Part shown: piece after piece, positions 25,436-35,161 of the stretch | How the letters are laid out: every line of letters starts with the position of its first letter | Position numbering within the stretch: position 1 is the first letter of the stretch | From: Gloeocapsopsis sp. IPPAS B-1203 | GTDB lineage: Bacteria > Cyanobacteriota > Cyanobacteriia > Cyanobacteriales > Chroococcidiopsidaceae | DNA length: 64,000 nt | Direction of reading: 5' to 3' | NCBI RefSeq assembly: GCF_002749975.1 | Contig: NZ_PEIG01000005.1 | Coordinates: 248,001 to 312,000 of the forward strand | Program-made: the position numbers and the translations under genes | Notes under the pieces: generated by a model | What the model saw: only the letters and a program-made list of their open reading frames with translations | Told to the model about the DNA's origin: nothing | Databases searched by the model: none

Positions 25436-26623
25436 TTAAATATTGATTGCTACTTGCACTTGTAAGTTTGTTAAACCGGCGACTCTTTGATTATCTTTTG
25501 GGTTATCAATACGAATTCTGACTTCAACAACTCTGTTATCTGTGTTAGCTGTCGGGTTAGTACTTAAGACTTCTTGCGAATTGACTTGTAGCCCAATTTG
25601 TGTTACTTCGCCGCTGAGATCTTCAGACAAAGCACTGCTAGTAATTGTTGCTTTTTGCCCTAGACTAACTTTGTTAATATCAGTTTCATAAATTTCTGCT
25701 ATGGCGTACATTTGGTTTGTTTGACCTAGTTCAGCAATTCCTCGATTACTAACAAGTTCTCCAGGACGGGTGTGGACTTTCAGTACTTGGGTGTCTTTGG
25801 GCGCGCGGACATAAGATAAATTTAAATCAGCTTGAGCTTGCTTCACAGCGGCGATCGCACCATCGACTTCTGATTGGGCGACTTGAACATCTACAGGACG
25901 AACTTCAGCAGTTGCTGCTAAAGTTGCTTTGGCTTGGCTAATTTGTTCGCGGTAACTTGATGTTGTCCGATTTAAAGTAGCGCGTGCTTCATTGAGTTGC
26001 TGTTGTACTGTAGCAACTGGTAAGCGTTTACTATCAAATAAAGAAGCCGAAATAGCGCCTTCTTGATATAAGTTTTGATAGCGTTGATATTCAGCTTGTG
26101 CGTTATTAAATTCAGCTTGTAAACGGGCGATCGTTGCTTGTTGTGCTGGAATTTCACCTTGTAATTCAGCTTGTAAACGAGCGATCGTTGCTTGTTGTGC
26201 TTCAATTTGTCCAGTTTGGGCGCCAGCTTGAACTCTAGCTAACTGTGCTTTGGCAATTTTGACTTGCTGATTTGCTGCATTTAAAGCGGCTAGTCTCGGT
26301 TCATAAGTATCAAGTACTGCAATAATTTGTCCTTGTGCAACGCGATCGCCTTCTTGAACTAAAACTTGTGAAACTCGCGCACCTTGTGCTGAAGTGGGCG
26401 GCGATAATCGAATGACTTCTCCTTGTGGTTCTAAACGCCCCAAACCTGTAACAGCTTTTCTGACAGGAGTAGGATTTTCACTTGTCGTTGGCACTACACT
26501 TCTAGAGTTAGACCGAAATGTAACTATGTTATAAACTGAAAAAGCTCCGTTGAGCAGGCTCAATAATATTACAGCACCGATCAACCATTGCTCTTTGTCT
26601 TGCTCACGTTTCTTCTGAACCAT
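25436..26623 (-). CDS. devB: DevB family membrane-fusion (HlyD-like) protein
   Basis: A 395-residue adaptor of the HlyD/DevB type. A transmembrane anchor lies at about 14-33 (WLIGAVILLSLLNGAFSVYN), then a lipoyl-like half (GLGRLEPQGEVIRLSPP), a long alpha-helical hairpin (about 115-245) and the beta-barrel domain to the end. The hairpin contains a perfect 18-residue internal duplication, AQQATIARLQAE twice, encoded by near-identical 38-base copies at 26110-26147 and 26164-26201. DevB connects the DevAC pump to an outer-membrane TolC-like channel; no channel gene is present here. It is the first gene of the operon. Confidence 0.9.
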   Translation of the reverse strand: MVQKKREQDKEQWLIGAVILLSLLNGAFSVYNIVTFRSNSRSVVPTTSENPTPVRKAVTGLGRLEPQGEVIRLSPPTSAQGARVSQVLVQEGDRVAQGQIIAVLDTYEPRLAALNAANQQVKIAKAQLARVQAGAQTGQIEAQQATIARLQAELQGEIPAQQATIARLQAEFNNAQAEYQRYQNLYQEGAISASLFDSKRLPVATVQQQLNEARATLNRTTSSYREQISQAKATLAATAEVRPVDVQVAQSEVDGAIAAVKQAQADLNLSYVRAPKDTQVLKVHTRPGELVSNRGIAELGQTNQMYAIAEIYETDINKVSLGQKATITSSALSEDLSGEVTQIGLQVNSQEVLSTNPTANTDNRVVEVRIRIDNPKDNQRVAGLTNLQVQVAINI

Positions 26624-26909
26624 AACTTTATTTTCCTGATACGGTAGTTCAGATCACAGCGTAAATATCGCCATATACCTAATTAATAAAACTCGTTTTG
26701 ATTTGGATACAGAAAACTCAATCAATGTTAATGCCTAGAACCTAACAATAGCTTTGCAGGTTGCACTCAGAACATTTGTTAATTTTATTACCATTGTTTC
26801 TTGATTAAACTAGGATTGCGGACAAGATTGCCGAAGTAGCGACTATCATGAGAAATTAGCAAAGAAGTAGAGTACTTTTATTGCTGTCACCTTTTTTTTG
26901 CAAATACAG

Positions 26910-26923
26910 GTATTCTTGAATAC
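26910..26923. promoter_or_regulatory. Candidate NtcA-binding site upstream of devB
   Basis: The sequence GTATTCTTGAATAC fits the NtcA consensus GTA-N8-TAC and is close to a full palindrome. It lies 287 bases upstream of the devB start. devBCA is under nitrogen/NtcA control in Anabaena, which makes the site plausible. No well-spaced -10 box (20-24 bases away) was found on the minus strand, and such sites occur by chance every few kilobases. Confidence 0.35.
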
Positions 26924-27444
26924 AAGAAAAGTTTATTGCCCCAGAGAATCTAGCATTGGGAGATATCGTGCTTGACTCTACTTACTATTCTGTAAAATAA
27001 AATTGCTTAAGAGCCGGAATTGAGTAATATTGCCGCGTAAAGGAATTATAACTAATTTTCTATATTTGTAAATGAGTCTAGGCGATCAATTTTCTAGAGC
27101 TTGCATAAAACAATTCAAAGAATACGCGTGTGAGAAGATAAAGGTAAAGCTATCTTGGGCAATAAGCTTGCAGCTTTCGATTGAATCAACTTTTGGCAGT
27201 CTTAGAGGCAGTTAAACGACCTACTCTCCAAAAGCTAACTTAACGTCTGCTGTCTTGCATTTATGTACGGATTCTATTTAAAAGCATCATAACTATAAAC
27301 ATGAAAATTAAGGGTTCGTGCTTAATCTGATATTTATAAAGCATTAAAAATATTTATATATTTTAATTGTAATATAGTTAGCTACTTTAAATGGCTAGCA
27401 CAACAAAGAAGTATAAACTATATTGAGACTGTACTAGGCTTGCT

Positions 27445-27458
27445 GTAGTGATTGATAC
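27445..27458. promoter_or_regulatory. Candidate NtcA-binding site upstream of the ParB-like gene
   Basis: GTAGTGATTGATAC fits GTA-N8-TAC (extended TGTA on one side). On the plus strand TATACA follows after about 22 bases at 27481, the normal spacing to a -10 box, although its last base deviates from TAN3T. It is 285 bases before the ATG of the ParB-like gene. Tentative. Confidence 0.3.
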
Positions 27459-27742
27459 TCAAGAATTACCTTTTTTTTGATATACAAAAGTAATGTAAAT
27501 ATAGCTGTTCGTGGGGCTTTACGGAACTAGGCTGATTCGTATATATTAGAGCTTAATTCGTACAGAGTGGTCAAAATTGATGCAAATCGCTCTGAGCAAG
27601 GGTGCTGTTGATAGATAGCTTGAACAAAGACTGAAATGCTTGTTGAAGTTTAGTTACTCAACATAATGATATTTGAGGATGTAGCTCAAGCCATTAATTA
27701 TTGTGATAACTGGATAAATTATTTTGGGGATAAAGAACACAA

Positions 27743-29074
27743 ATGCCTATTGTCGCCATCGCTCAAATCAAAGTTGGTATCAATAGACGTCCGATTAAGC
27801 AACAAAAAGTTTTAGAGCTGATAGAATCAATTCAAGCAAATGGATTATTAAACCCGATTACTGTCGATCAAAATCTAACTTTAATTGCTGGGCTGCATCG
27901 GCTGACAGCCTGCAAAATGTTAGGGTTGGAGAAGATTGAGTGTAATATTATCAATTGTGCAGATTCGGCGCACGCACGTTTGGCAGAAATTGATGAGAAC
28001 CTGATTCGTAGCGAGTTGGATGCATTAGAGCGTGCAGAGTTATGGTTAGAACGCGATCGCATTTTGGATAGCTTGCGATTAAGGGCAAAACCAGGCGATA
28101 ATCAATATACCTACAAAGGCAGTAAGGGCAGTGAAACGATTTCACCACCTCCGAAAACAACTTTCGAGTTAGCTCAAGCAGTAGGATACACCGAGCGAAC
28201 ATTTCAACAAGGGAAGCAAATTGCCAAAAGCATTTTGCCCGAAGTCAAAGAAGCCATTAAAGGAACTGCGATCGCTAAAAGCACAACTGCACTCCTTAAA
28301 GTAGCCCGTGCAGGAAGTAAAGAACGCGAAGAAGCAGAAAAGGCAGAAAAAGCAATCAAAGAAGCTCAACTTCAGCAAGAAGAACTGCAACACCAAGCTC
28401 GATTAGCAGAGGAAGCAAGAACCAAACAGCGAGAGTTGCAACTACTTACACTGCGCAATGTAGCGGCGCAGAAAGAGGCGAAGTTGAAAAAGAAATCGCG
28501 CAAATTGTCACCACTAACAAGAGAAATAACCGCTCAAGACGTTTTGAACACTCAACCTGGCGATCAGTGGCTGTTAGCACGACACTTAGTTTATTGCGGC
28601 GATACCGCAAGCGATGAGTTTATTCGTTGTTTACCATCTCATGCTGCCCTGGCGATCGCCACTCCTTCAACCATTTGGCAACACGATTACTTAGTTGATG
28701 AAGCGCGGATTGTTGCGGTACTACGTAGCGCTGGACACATTCATCAATTTTGTACCCAGCAACGGATGCCTTTTCAATATGAATTATTGATTGGTGGCAT
28801 CTATGTTGCTCTTTTTTCTTACTCTGCGCTGAGTGAACCCCAACAGCCGATTGCAATTGAAGGTGTGGAAGGAATTGTCGCTTTTCTGATTAGTTTGTAC
28901 TCCAACGCAGGAAACTTCGTAATTGCGCCATTTATTGGACACGGTGAAGCTTTGATCTGTTGTGAAAGAATGGGACGAATTTGTTTTACTGGCGATCTTG
29001 AGTCGCAGCGCGTGAGTCAGGCGATCGCACGTTGGCAACAGTGGACGGGAAAGCAGGTAAATAGAGGAAACTAA
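27743..29074 (+). CDS. ParB-domain protein with a decayed DNA methyltransferase domain
   Basis: A 443-residue protein. Residues 1-95 form a ParB/Srx-like domain (INRRPIKQQKVLELIESI, LIAGLHRLTACKML with the GxHR box). A KorB-like helical part (about 95-190) and a charged coiled coil (about 192-255) follow. Residues about 272-437 align with the C-terminal methyltransferase of ParB-methylase fusions: GDQWLLARHLVYCGD for GDxWxLGxHRLxCGD, and NAGNFVIAPFIGHGEALI for the VLDPFxGSGTTLI motif. The catalytic DPPY is gone (IATPSTIW at 305-312) and the SAM motif Asp and Gly residues are altered, so it is probably not a methylase. Role unknown; it may bind DNA or nucleotides. It stands alone upstream of the polyketide locus. 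Confidence 0.72.
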   Translation: MPIVAIAQIKVGINRRPIKQQKVLELIESIQANGLLNPITVDQNLTLIAGLHRLTACKMLGLEKIECNIINCADSAHARLAEIDENLIRSELDALERAELWLERDRILDSLRLRAKPGDNQYTYKGSKGSETISPPPKTTFELAQAVGYTERTFQQGKQIAKSILPEVKEAIKGTAIAKSTTALLKVARAGSKEREEAEKAEKAIKEAQLQQEELQHQARLAEEARTKQRELQLLTLRNVAAQKEAKLKKKSRKLSPLTREITAQDVLNTQPGDQWLLARHLVYCGDTASDEFIRCLPSHAALAIATPSTIWQHDYLVDEARIVAVLRSAGHIHQFCTQQRMPFQYELLIGGIYVALFSYSALSEPQQPIAIEGVEGIVAFLISLYSNAGNFVIAPFIGHGEALICCERMGRICFTGDLESQRVSQAIARWQQWTGKQVNRGN

Positions 29075-29770
29075 AATTTAAGTAGTTCGGAAAAACTGGT
29101 TAACTTCATCAAAACTTTACAAAAAACCCAAGAAAAGGGGGTCTTTTATGAAGATAATGTAAAGTTGGTGTCCGTCTTCAAGGCGATCGTGCTACTTTGA
29201 GTACCAATCTATCGACCAGCATAATTAACATAACTTGCCGTCACCTTTTGCTAACTAAATCTATAGCAGGATAGAGAGAAACTGATTTCAACTGTAGTAA
29301 GTTTTGATACATGGTTAGATAAGTTAATCAAATCTCTGTCATGCTTAATACAGAAATTAGCAAATCAGCCTAATAAGATGCTGGCTAAAGCTTAGACAAT
29401 TACATAACAATTGGAGAAGTTGAATGCGATCGCAGTATTCACCGATGTATTCCCTGATAGACATTAAGTAGGCATACTAATGGTCGATGTAAACTCTGAC
29501 CTCTGCCATAGATAAACACTGAACAAATACAAATAAATACTGAACAAATACAGCTGACAGCTCAGCAATTTTCAGATAGTTTGGGAGCCAATTAATCTTT
29601 TTTCAAAGTTAAACTATAAACCACAGCAGATGATTTAAAAAATTGCCCTGAATTTATCCCAAACGTTTACTAGAATACAGTATTTACTTTCCTTGAGACT
29701 TATGATGAGTTGCATAGAGATGCCAGTTGTTGCGTTTGCTGCAAACCTACTATTTTTGAAAGGGTTATTT
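29075..29770. other. Intergenic region upstream of the polyketide locus
   Basis: About 700 bases with no credible gene. A third GTA-N8-TAC site, GTAAGTTTTGATAC, lies at 29297-29310, without a well-placed -10 box. A weak AACCC...GGGGT hairpin near 29121-29135 may end the ParB-like gene. The promoter of the downstream genes is expected here but was not assigned. Confidence 0.4.
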
Positions 29771-30049
29771 ATGGCATTTATTAGAATTGAAAATATTGTC
29801 ATCAATACCAATTACATTGCTGCGATTAAACTCGATAACCAAACTATTGCTGGAGAAAGTAGTGTTTCTATATTAATGGCTACTCCGAAACTCCCTTTGT
29901 TTCAGATTGAAGGTGCTTTTCCCAATCATTATCACTATGAATGGATTGATTTTGTCGGTAGGGAAGCCAAGGCACTTCAAGATTACTTCACGAGCTTCAA
30001 TAATGTGATCGACCTACTACCACAGCACTGTAAAGTTAACGAGATGTAA
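29771..30049 (+). CDS. Small conserved hypothetical protein
   Basis: A 92-residue protein beginning MAFIRIENIVINTNYIAAIKL. The frame extends upstream to 29693, but the ATG at 29771 is preceded by a plausible AGGG ribosome site and starts the well-structured part. The N-terminal half is beta-rich and resembles short cyanobacterial proteins that open with a residue pattern for a small barrel. The C-terminal half has a helix (GREAKALQDYFTSFNNVIDLL). No function is known. It ends 78 bases before the polyketide synthase gene and runs in the same direction, so it may be the first gene of that transcript. Confidence 0.6.
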   Translation: MAFIRIENIVINTNYIAAIKLDNQTIAGESSVSILMATPKLPLFQIEGAFPNHYHYEWIDFVGREAKALQDYFTSFNNVIDLLPQHCKVNEM

Positions 30050-30127
30050 AAGTCTTTTGACCGCTTAATCCATTTTAAGCTCAACAATTTATCTCAATCT
30101 GTGCTGCAAACAAGTTATTAAGAGCCT

Positions 30128-33100
30128 ATGTTTGCCTGCAATATTACTGTCGCTTTAACACAGTTACAAAACGAAATTAGAAACTGTGAAACAGCATTGA
30201 TGAAGCTAATACAAAAGAAAAAAAGCATGGCTGAAAAAGTATTAGAACCGGACACCATCAATACTCAACTTCAAAAAAATCCGATTGCCATCATCGGGAT
30301 GGCATCCTTATTTCCGCAGTCAAGAAATACCCAGCAATACTGGCAAAAAATTATTGAAAAAGTAGATTGTATTACCGACGTGCCACCTTCGCGGTGGGAT
30401 GTTGATACGTACTACGATCCAAATCCAAGGGCACCGGATAAAACCTATTGCAAACGTGGTGGATTTATTCCAGATATTGATTTTAACCCGATGGAATTTG
30501 GGCTGCCACCTAATATCTTAGAAGTCACAGACGTTTCTCAGTTGCTTGGCTTAGTGGTTGCTAAAGAAGCAATGGAAGATGCAGGCTATGATGAAAAGCG
30601 GCAGTTTAATCGCGATCGCACTGGAGTTGTTTTAGGTGTTGCCTTAGCAAGACAGTTAGCAATGCCATTAGGTGCGAGACTGCAATATCCCGTCTGGGAA
30701 AAAGCCTTAAAAAGCAGCGGGTTATCTGATGCAGATACCCAAAAAGTGATTGACAAAATTAAAAGCGCTTACGTTAATTGGGAAGAAAACGCCTTTCCAG
30801 GAATGCTGGCTAACGTTGTCAGTGGACGAATTGCCAATCGCCTTGATTTTGGTGGAACCAACTGTGTTGTCGATGCAGCTTGTGCGAGTTCCCTAGGTGC
30901 GTTGCGCATGGCAATGAGTGAGTTACTCGAACATCGCTGCGACATGATGCTGACGGGCGGTGTAGATACCGATAACTCAATTGTCGCGTATATGTGCTTT
31001 AGTAAAACTCCCGCAGTATCTCCTAGCGAAAACGTCAAACCTTTCGATGCAGAATCGGATGGCATGATGTTAGGCGAAGGTGTTGGGATGATCGTTCTCA
31101 AGCGCCTTGCTGATGCTGAACGTGACGGCGACAAAATTTATGCTGTGATTAAAGGCATTGGCACTTCCAGCGATGGCAAATATAAAAGTATCTATGCGCC
31201 ACGCCCTGAAGGACAAGTCCGCGCCTTGCGCCGCGCTTATGAAGATGCTGGCTGTTCTCCTGCAAGTGTTGGCTTGATCGAAGCCCACGGTACAGGAACA
31301 ATGGCAGGAGATCCGACTGAGTTTAGTGCCTTAAAAGCCTTTTTTGAGGAAACAAACATTGGTAAGCAAAAAATTGCTCTTGGTAGTGTCAAATCACAAA
31401 TTGGACACACTAAAGCCGCCGCAGGTGCAGCAAGTTTAATTAAAACTGCTTTAGCACTGCATCATAAAGTTTTACCGCCGACAATCAACGTCACGAAGCC
31501 GAATCCAAAATTAAAAATTGAAGATTCACCCTTTTATCTCAATACCGAAACTCGCCCTTGGTTGCCAGGAGATACGCCGCGACGGGCTGGAGTGAGTTCT
31601 TTTGGATTTGGTGGCACAAATTATCACGTTGTTTTAGAAGAATATACCAAAGAACACAATAACTATCCTTACCGCCTCCATCAAGCGCCTCAAATTGTGT
31701 TGCTATCAGCAGCAACGCCAGAACAATTACAGCACAAGTGTGCAGATTTACTCGCAAAATTGCAAGGTGAAGCTTCAGAACAATATTTTACCCAAGTTGT
31801 TGCAGCATCACGAACACTAAAAATTCCAGTCACAGATGCGCGTCTTGGTTTTGTTGCTAATTCGGCTACGGAAGCGATCGCCTTATTGCAAATCAGTGTT
31901 GAGCAACTCAAAAATAATGTAGCTGATTGGGAACATCCCCAAGGCATTTATTACAGACGTAGCGGAATTGATTCTACAGGTAAAGTCGTCGCCTTATTTT
32001 CTGGACAAGGTTCGCAATACCTTGAGATGGGTAAGGAATTGGCACTAAATTTTCCTTGCTTGCGCCAGGTATATCACCAGATGGATAACCTGTTAAGCAA
32101 AGATGGGTTGCAACCGATTTCTGATGTTGTGTTTCCGCCGCCAGTATTTGATAACGCCCAACGCCAAAAGCAGCAGGAAGCATTGCAGCGCACAGAATAC
32201 GCCCAGCCAGCAATTGGAGTCTTTAGTGCGGGATTATATAAGATATTACAGCAAGCTGGATTTAAACCTGATTTTGTTGCTGGACATAGTTTTGGTGAAT
32301 TAACTGCACTGTGGGCAGCAGAAGTATTAAGCGATGAAGATTACTTGGCGCTTGTCAAAGCGAGAGGACAGGCGATGGCGACTCCCAAAGAAACCGACTT
32401 TGATGCTGGGGCGATGCTTGCTGTCAAGGGGGATGTTAGTCAAGTAACGACATTAATTAAACAGTTTCCCTTAGTTACAATCGCTAACTTCAACTCAACC
32501 AAGCAAATCGTTTTAGCAGGAACTAAGCCAGAAATTACCCAAGTACAACAGGCTTTAAATGGACAAGGCTTCTCGACAGTTGTCTTACCAGTTGCCGCAG
32601 CCTTTCATACTCCCTTAGTCAGTTACGCCCAAAAACCTTTTGCCCACGCAATTGAAGCAACGCGCTTTCAAGAACCAAAAACTTCGGTTTACTCGAATGT
32701 AACTGGCAAAGCGTATCCCAAAGAACCCCAGACAATTCAAAAAATTCTTAAAGAACACTTACTCAATTCGGTGTTGTTTAAGGATCAGATCGAGAATATC
32801 TATGCAAGTGGTGGTTATTTCTTTGTTGAATTTGGACCTAGAAATATTCTGACTAATTTAGTCAAAGATACACTTGGCGATCGCCCCCACTTAGCTGTTG
32901 CCATTAATGCACACAAACAACAAAATAGCGATCGCACTCTGCGATCGGCCGTTGTACAATTGCGTGTTGCAGGATTGTCTCTAGGAGACATCGATCCTTA
33001 TCAACTAGAATCGAAAATACCCCAAGTTCAAGGAAATAAAGCACTCAATGTCCGCCTAAATAGTGCTAACTACATCTCGGAAAAAACACAAACCGCATTC

Positions 33101-35161
33101 GCGCAAGCTTTAGCAGAGACACACGTTGTTTCAAGTGCGATCTCCACTACAACTACACCCGCGCCAACATCAGCAACAAACGGACATCATTCCCAACCAG
33201 TAGCTGCTTCCAGTCAACCTGAACCAAAGACTGTTGCAGCAACACCACCGTCACCACAACCAGTAGCAGTAGATTACCAAAAAATGTTGGACAGTATTGA
33301 GTCCTCCCTGACACAGTTTAACGATCATCACGGTGACATCTTACAAGTCCACGAACAATCGCTGAAACATCAAACTGAATACGCCCAAACCTTCTATCAA
33401 CTCACCCAGCAGCAATCATTACTTACCAACCAAAATGAGGCAACTAGAGATAGCTTAGAACGCAGCATGATGCGGTTTCACGATCATCAAGCGGAAACTT
33501 TGCGCATTCACGAACAATATCTGCAACAGCAGATGGAACATACACATAGTTTCTTTGAACTGATCGAGCAAAAATATGAATCTGTTATTGAAGGAGGTAC
33601 AACAAAAGAAGCATTGAGTCCAACGCCTGTCAGCAATGGAAACGGACATCAAGCTAATGGTAATGGTACTACATTAGTTGAAATCGCGTCTGTACCTCAA
33701 ACCCAGGAACCACAACAAATCCCTGAAACCGCATCTGTTGTTGTACCTCCTGTTGAACCTGCACCTGAAATCAATGTTGTTGATTTAAGTCAAACACTGC
33801 TGAATGTGGTGAGTGACAAGACAGGGTATCCAGTTGAAATGCTGGAGTTAGAAATGGATATGGAAGCAGATTTAGGCATTGATTCGATTAAGCGCGTGGA
33901 AATATTAGGCGCACTGCTGGAACTCAATCCAAGCTTACCCCAACCAAATCCTGAAGAACTCACCGAACTGCGTACCCTCGGTCAAATTGCCGAGTATATG
34001 GGTAATATTGCTACAGGGCTTTCCCTAAAAACTGTTGAAGTCTCCACAGTAGAGGAAGTGAGTCATGATGCATCTACTACACCAGTAACACCGATTCCTG
34101 AAAGCTCTCCAACAGAACAATTAACTTCAGTACCCGAAACGTCAATTGATGTTGCTAATTTAAGTCAAACACTGCTGAATGTGGTGAGTGACAAGACAGG
34201 GTATCCAGTCGAAATGCTGGAGTTAGAAATGGATATGGAGGCAGATTTAGGCATTGATTCGATTAAGCGCGTAGAAATATTAGGCGCACTGCTGGAACTC
34301 AATCCAGGCTTACCCCAACCAAATCCTGAAGAACTCGCCGAACTGCGTACCCTCGGTCAAATTGCCGAGTATATGGGTAATATTGCAGGAAATTTAACAG
34401 AAGAGGAGATACTGCCAAAAAAGCAGGATAGCGGGGAACCAGAGACAAACCACAATATTATCCGCAGTGTGGTGAAATTAAAAGTTCTACCGCCTCCCGA
34501 TCGCTTAGAATGCAGTTTACCCCAGCAGCACGTATGCTTAATTACTGATGATGGTTCAGCGCTAACGACACAATTAGCCCAAGCTTTGACTGCAAAAGGG
34601 GAAAAAGTTGTCGTTTTAAGTTTTCCTGAATCCGTAATTGCCCAAAGAGCAAATGTAGATGATAATATTGCGCGCATTCTCTTAGAGGACTTGACAGAAA
34701 CTCGTCTGCAACAACTCAAAGAATTACAATATGGTTCGATTGGCACTTTTATTCACCTCCACCCTGCTATTGACAACGGCGAGGAAATTGCTAATCTCAA
34801 CTCGGAAACTGCTTTACTCAAACACATTTTCCTACTTGCCAAATATCTCAAAGAACCACTCAATCAAGCTGCAAGTCAAGGACGCAGTTGTTTTGTCACC
34901 GTAACTCATCTTGACGGCGAATTGGGAATTGGACAAAAAACAAACTACAGTGCGATCGCTGGTGGCTTGTTTGGACTTACCAAAACACTCAATCAAGAAT
35001 GGGAATCGGTATTCTGTCGCGCAATTGACATTAGTACTGACATTGATGCCCAACAAGCTGTCAAACATATCCTCGCAGAAATTCAAGATCCTAATCGTTT
35101 AATCAGTGAAGTAGGCTACGGCGCTAAAGGGAGAGTCACGTTAGAGAGTTATGAGTTTTGA
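30128..35161 (+). CDS. HglE/PfaA-type polyketide synthase (KS-AT-ACP-ACP, plus structural half of KR)
   Basis: A 1677-residue iterative type I synthase of the heterocyst-glycolipid/PUFA class. Order: N-terminal coil (5-35), ketosynthase (50-500) with Cys252 in DAACASSLG, His387 in EAHGTGT and His427 in GHTKAA; acyltransferase (about 615-940) with Ser721 in GHSFGE; a low-complexity linker with two copies of a helical HEQxL motif (about 1055-1160); two carrier domains with LGIDSIK serines 1253 and 1378; and a ketoreductase-like structural subdomain (about 1455-1670, TDDGSALTTQLAQAL, GGLFGLTKTLNQEW). The protein stops at EVGYGAKGRVTLESYEF, inside a repeat array, while the catalytic KR continues in the next gene. 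It condenses malonyl units into a long chain. Confidence 0.88.
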   Translation: MFACNITVALTQLQNEIRNCETALMKLIQKKKSMAEKVLEPDTINTQLQKNPIAIIGMASLFPQSRNTQQYWQKIIEKVDCITDVPPSRWDVDTYYDPNPRAPDKTYCKRGGFIPDIDFNPMEFGLPPNILEVTDVSQLLGLVVAKEAMEDAGYDEKRQFNRDRTGVVLGVALARQLAMPLGARLQYPVWEKALKSSGLSDADTQKVIDKIKSAYVNWEENAFPGMLANVVSGRIANRLDFGGTNCVVDAACASSLGALRMAMSELLEHRCDMMLTGGVDTDNSIVAYMCFSKTPAVSPSENVKPFDAESDGMMLGEGVGMIVLKRLADAERDGDKIYAVIKGIGTSSDGKYKSIYAPRPEGQVRALRRAYEDAGCSPASVGLIEAHGTGTMAGDPTEFSALKAFFEETNIGKQKIALGSVKSQIGHTKAAAGAASLIKTALALHHKVLPPTINVTKPNPKLKIEDSPFYLNTETRPWLPGDTPRRAGVSSFGFGGTNYHVVLEEYTKEHNNYPYRLHQAPQIVLLSAATPEQLQHKCADLLAKLQGEASEQYFTQVVAASRTLKIPVTDARLGFVANSATEAIALLQISVEQLKNNVADWEHPQGIYYRRSGIDSTGKVVALFSGQGSQYLEMGKELALNFPCLRQVYHQMDNLLSKDGLQPISDVVFPPPVFDNAQRQKQQEALQRTEYAQPAIGVFSAGLYKILQQAGFKPDFVAGHSFGELTALWAAEVLSDEDYLALVKARGQAMATPKETDFDAGAMLAVKGDVSQVTTLIKQFPLVTIANFNSTKQIVLAGTKPEITQVQQALNGQGFSTVVLPVAAAFHTPLVSYAQKPFAHAIEATRFQEPKTSVYSNVTGKAYPKEPQTIQKILKEHLLNSVLFKDQIENIYASGGYFFVEFGPRNILTNLVKDTLGDRPHLAVAINAHKQQNSDRTLRSAVVQLRVAGLSLGDIDPYQLESKIPQVQGNKALNVRLNSANYISEKTQTAFAQALAETHVVSSAISTTTTPAPTSATNGHHSQPVAASSQPEPKTVAATPPSPQPVAVDYQKMLDSIESSLTQFNDHHGDILQVHEQSLKHQTEYAQTFYQLTQQQSLLTNQNEATRDSLERSMMRFHDHQAETLRIHEQYLQQQMEHTHSFFELIEQKYESVIEGGTTKEALSPTPVSNGNGHQANGNGTTLVEIASVPQTQEPQQIPETASVVVPPVEPAPEINVVDLSQTLLNVVSDKTGYPVEMLELEMDMEADLGIDSIKRVEILGALLELNPSLPQPNPEELTELRTLGQIAEYMGNIATGLSLKTVEVSTVEEVSHDASTTPVTPIPESSPTEQLTSVPETSIDVANLSQTLLNVVSDKTGYPVEMLELEMDMEADLGIDSIKRVEILGALLELNPGLPQPNPEELAELRTLGQIAEYMGNIAGNLTEEEILPKKQDSGEPETNHNIIRSVVKLKVLPPPDRLECSLPQQHVCLITDDGSALTTQLAQALTAKGEKVVVLSFPESVIAQRANVDDNIARILLEDLTETRLQQLKELQYGSIGTFIHLHPAIDNGEEIANLNSETALLKHIFLLAKYLKEPLNQAASQGRSCFVTVTHLDGELGIGQKTNYSAIAGGLFGLTKTLNQEWESVFCRAIDISTDIDAQQAVKHILAEIQDPNRLISEVGYGAKGRVTLESYEF
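33782..34386 (+). repeat. Near-identical tandem ACP-coding repeats
   Basis: Copies of 230 bp at 33782-34011 and 34157-34386 (period 375 bp) differ at six positions by direct reading. They encode the two carrier domains of the synthase. Identity at silent positions shows recent duplication or gene conversion. Confidence 0.9.

Larger units (their letters stand above)
26624..27742. other. 1.1-kb non-coding region between devB and the ParB-like gene
   Basis: This AT-rich divergent spacer contains no credible gene in either strand. It must hold the devB promoter and that of the ParB-like gene. Two GTA-N8-TAC sites lie in it (listed separately). Its size is unusual for the window and it may hold a small RNA, but no clear hairpin-terminated unit was recognised. 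Confidence 0.5.
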
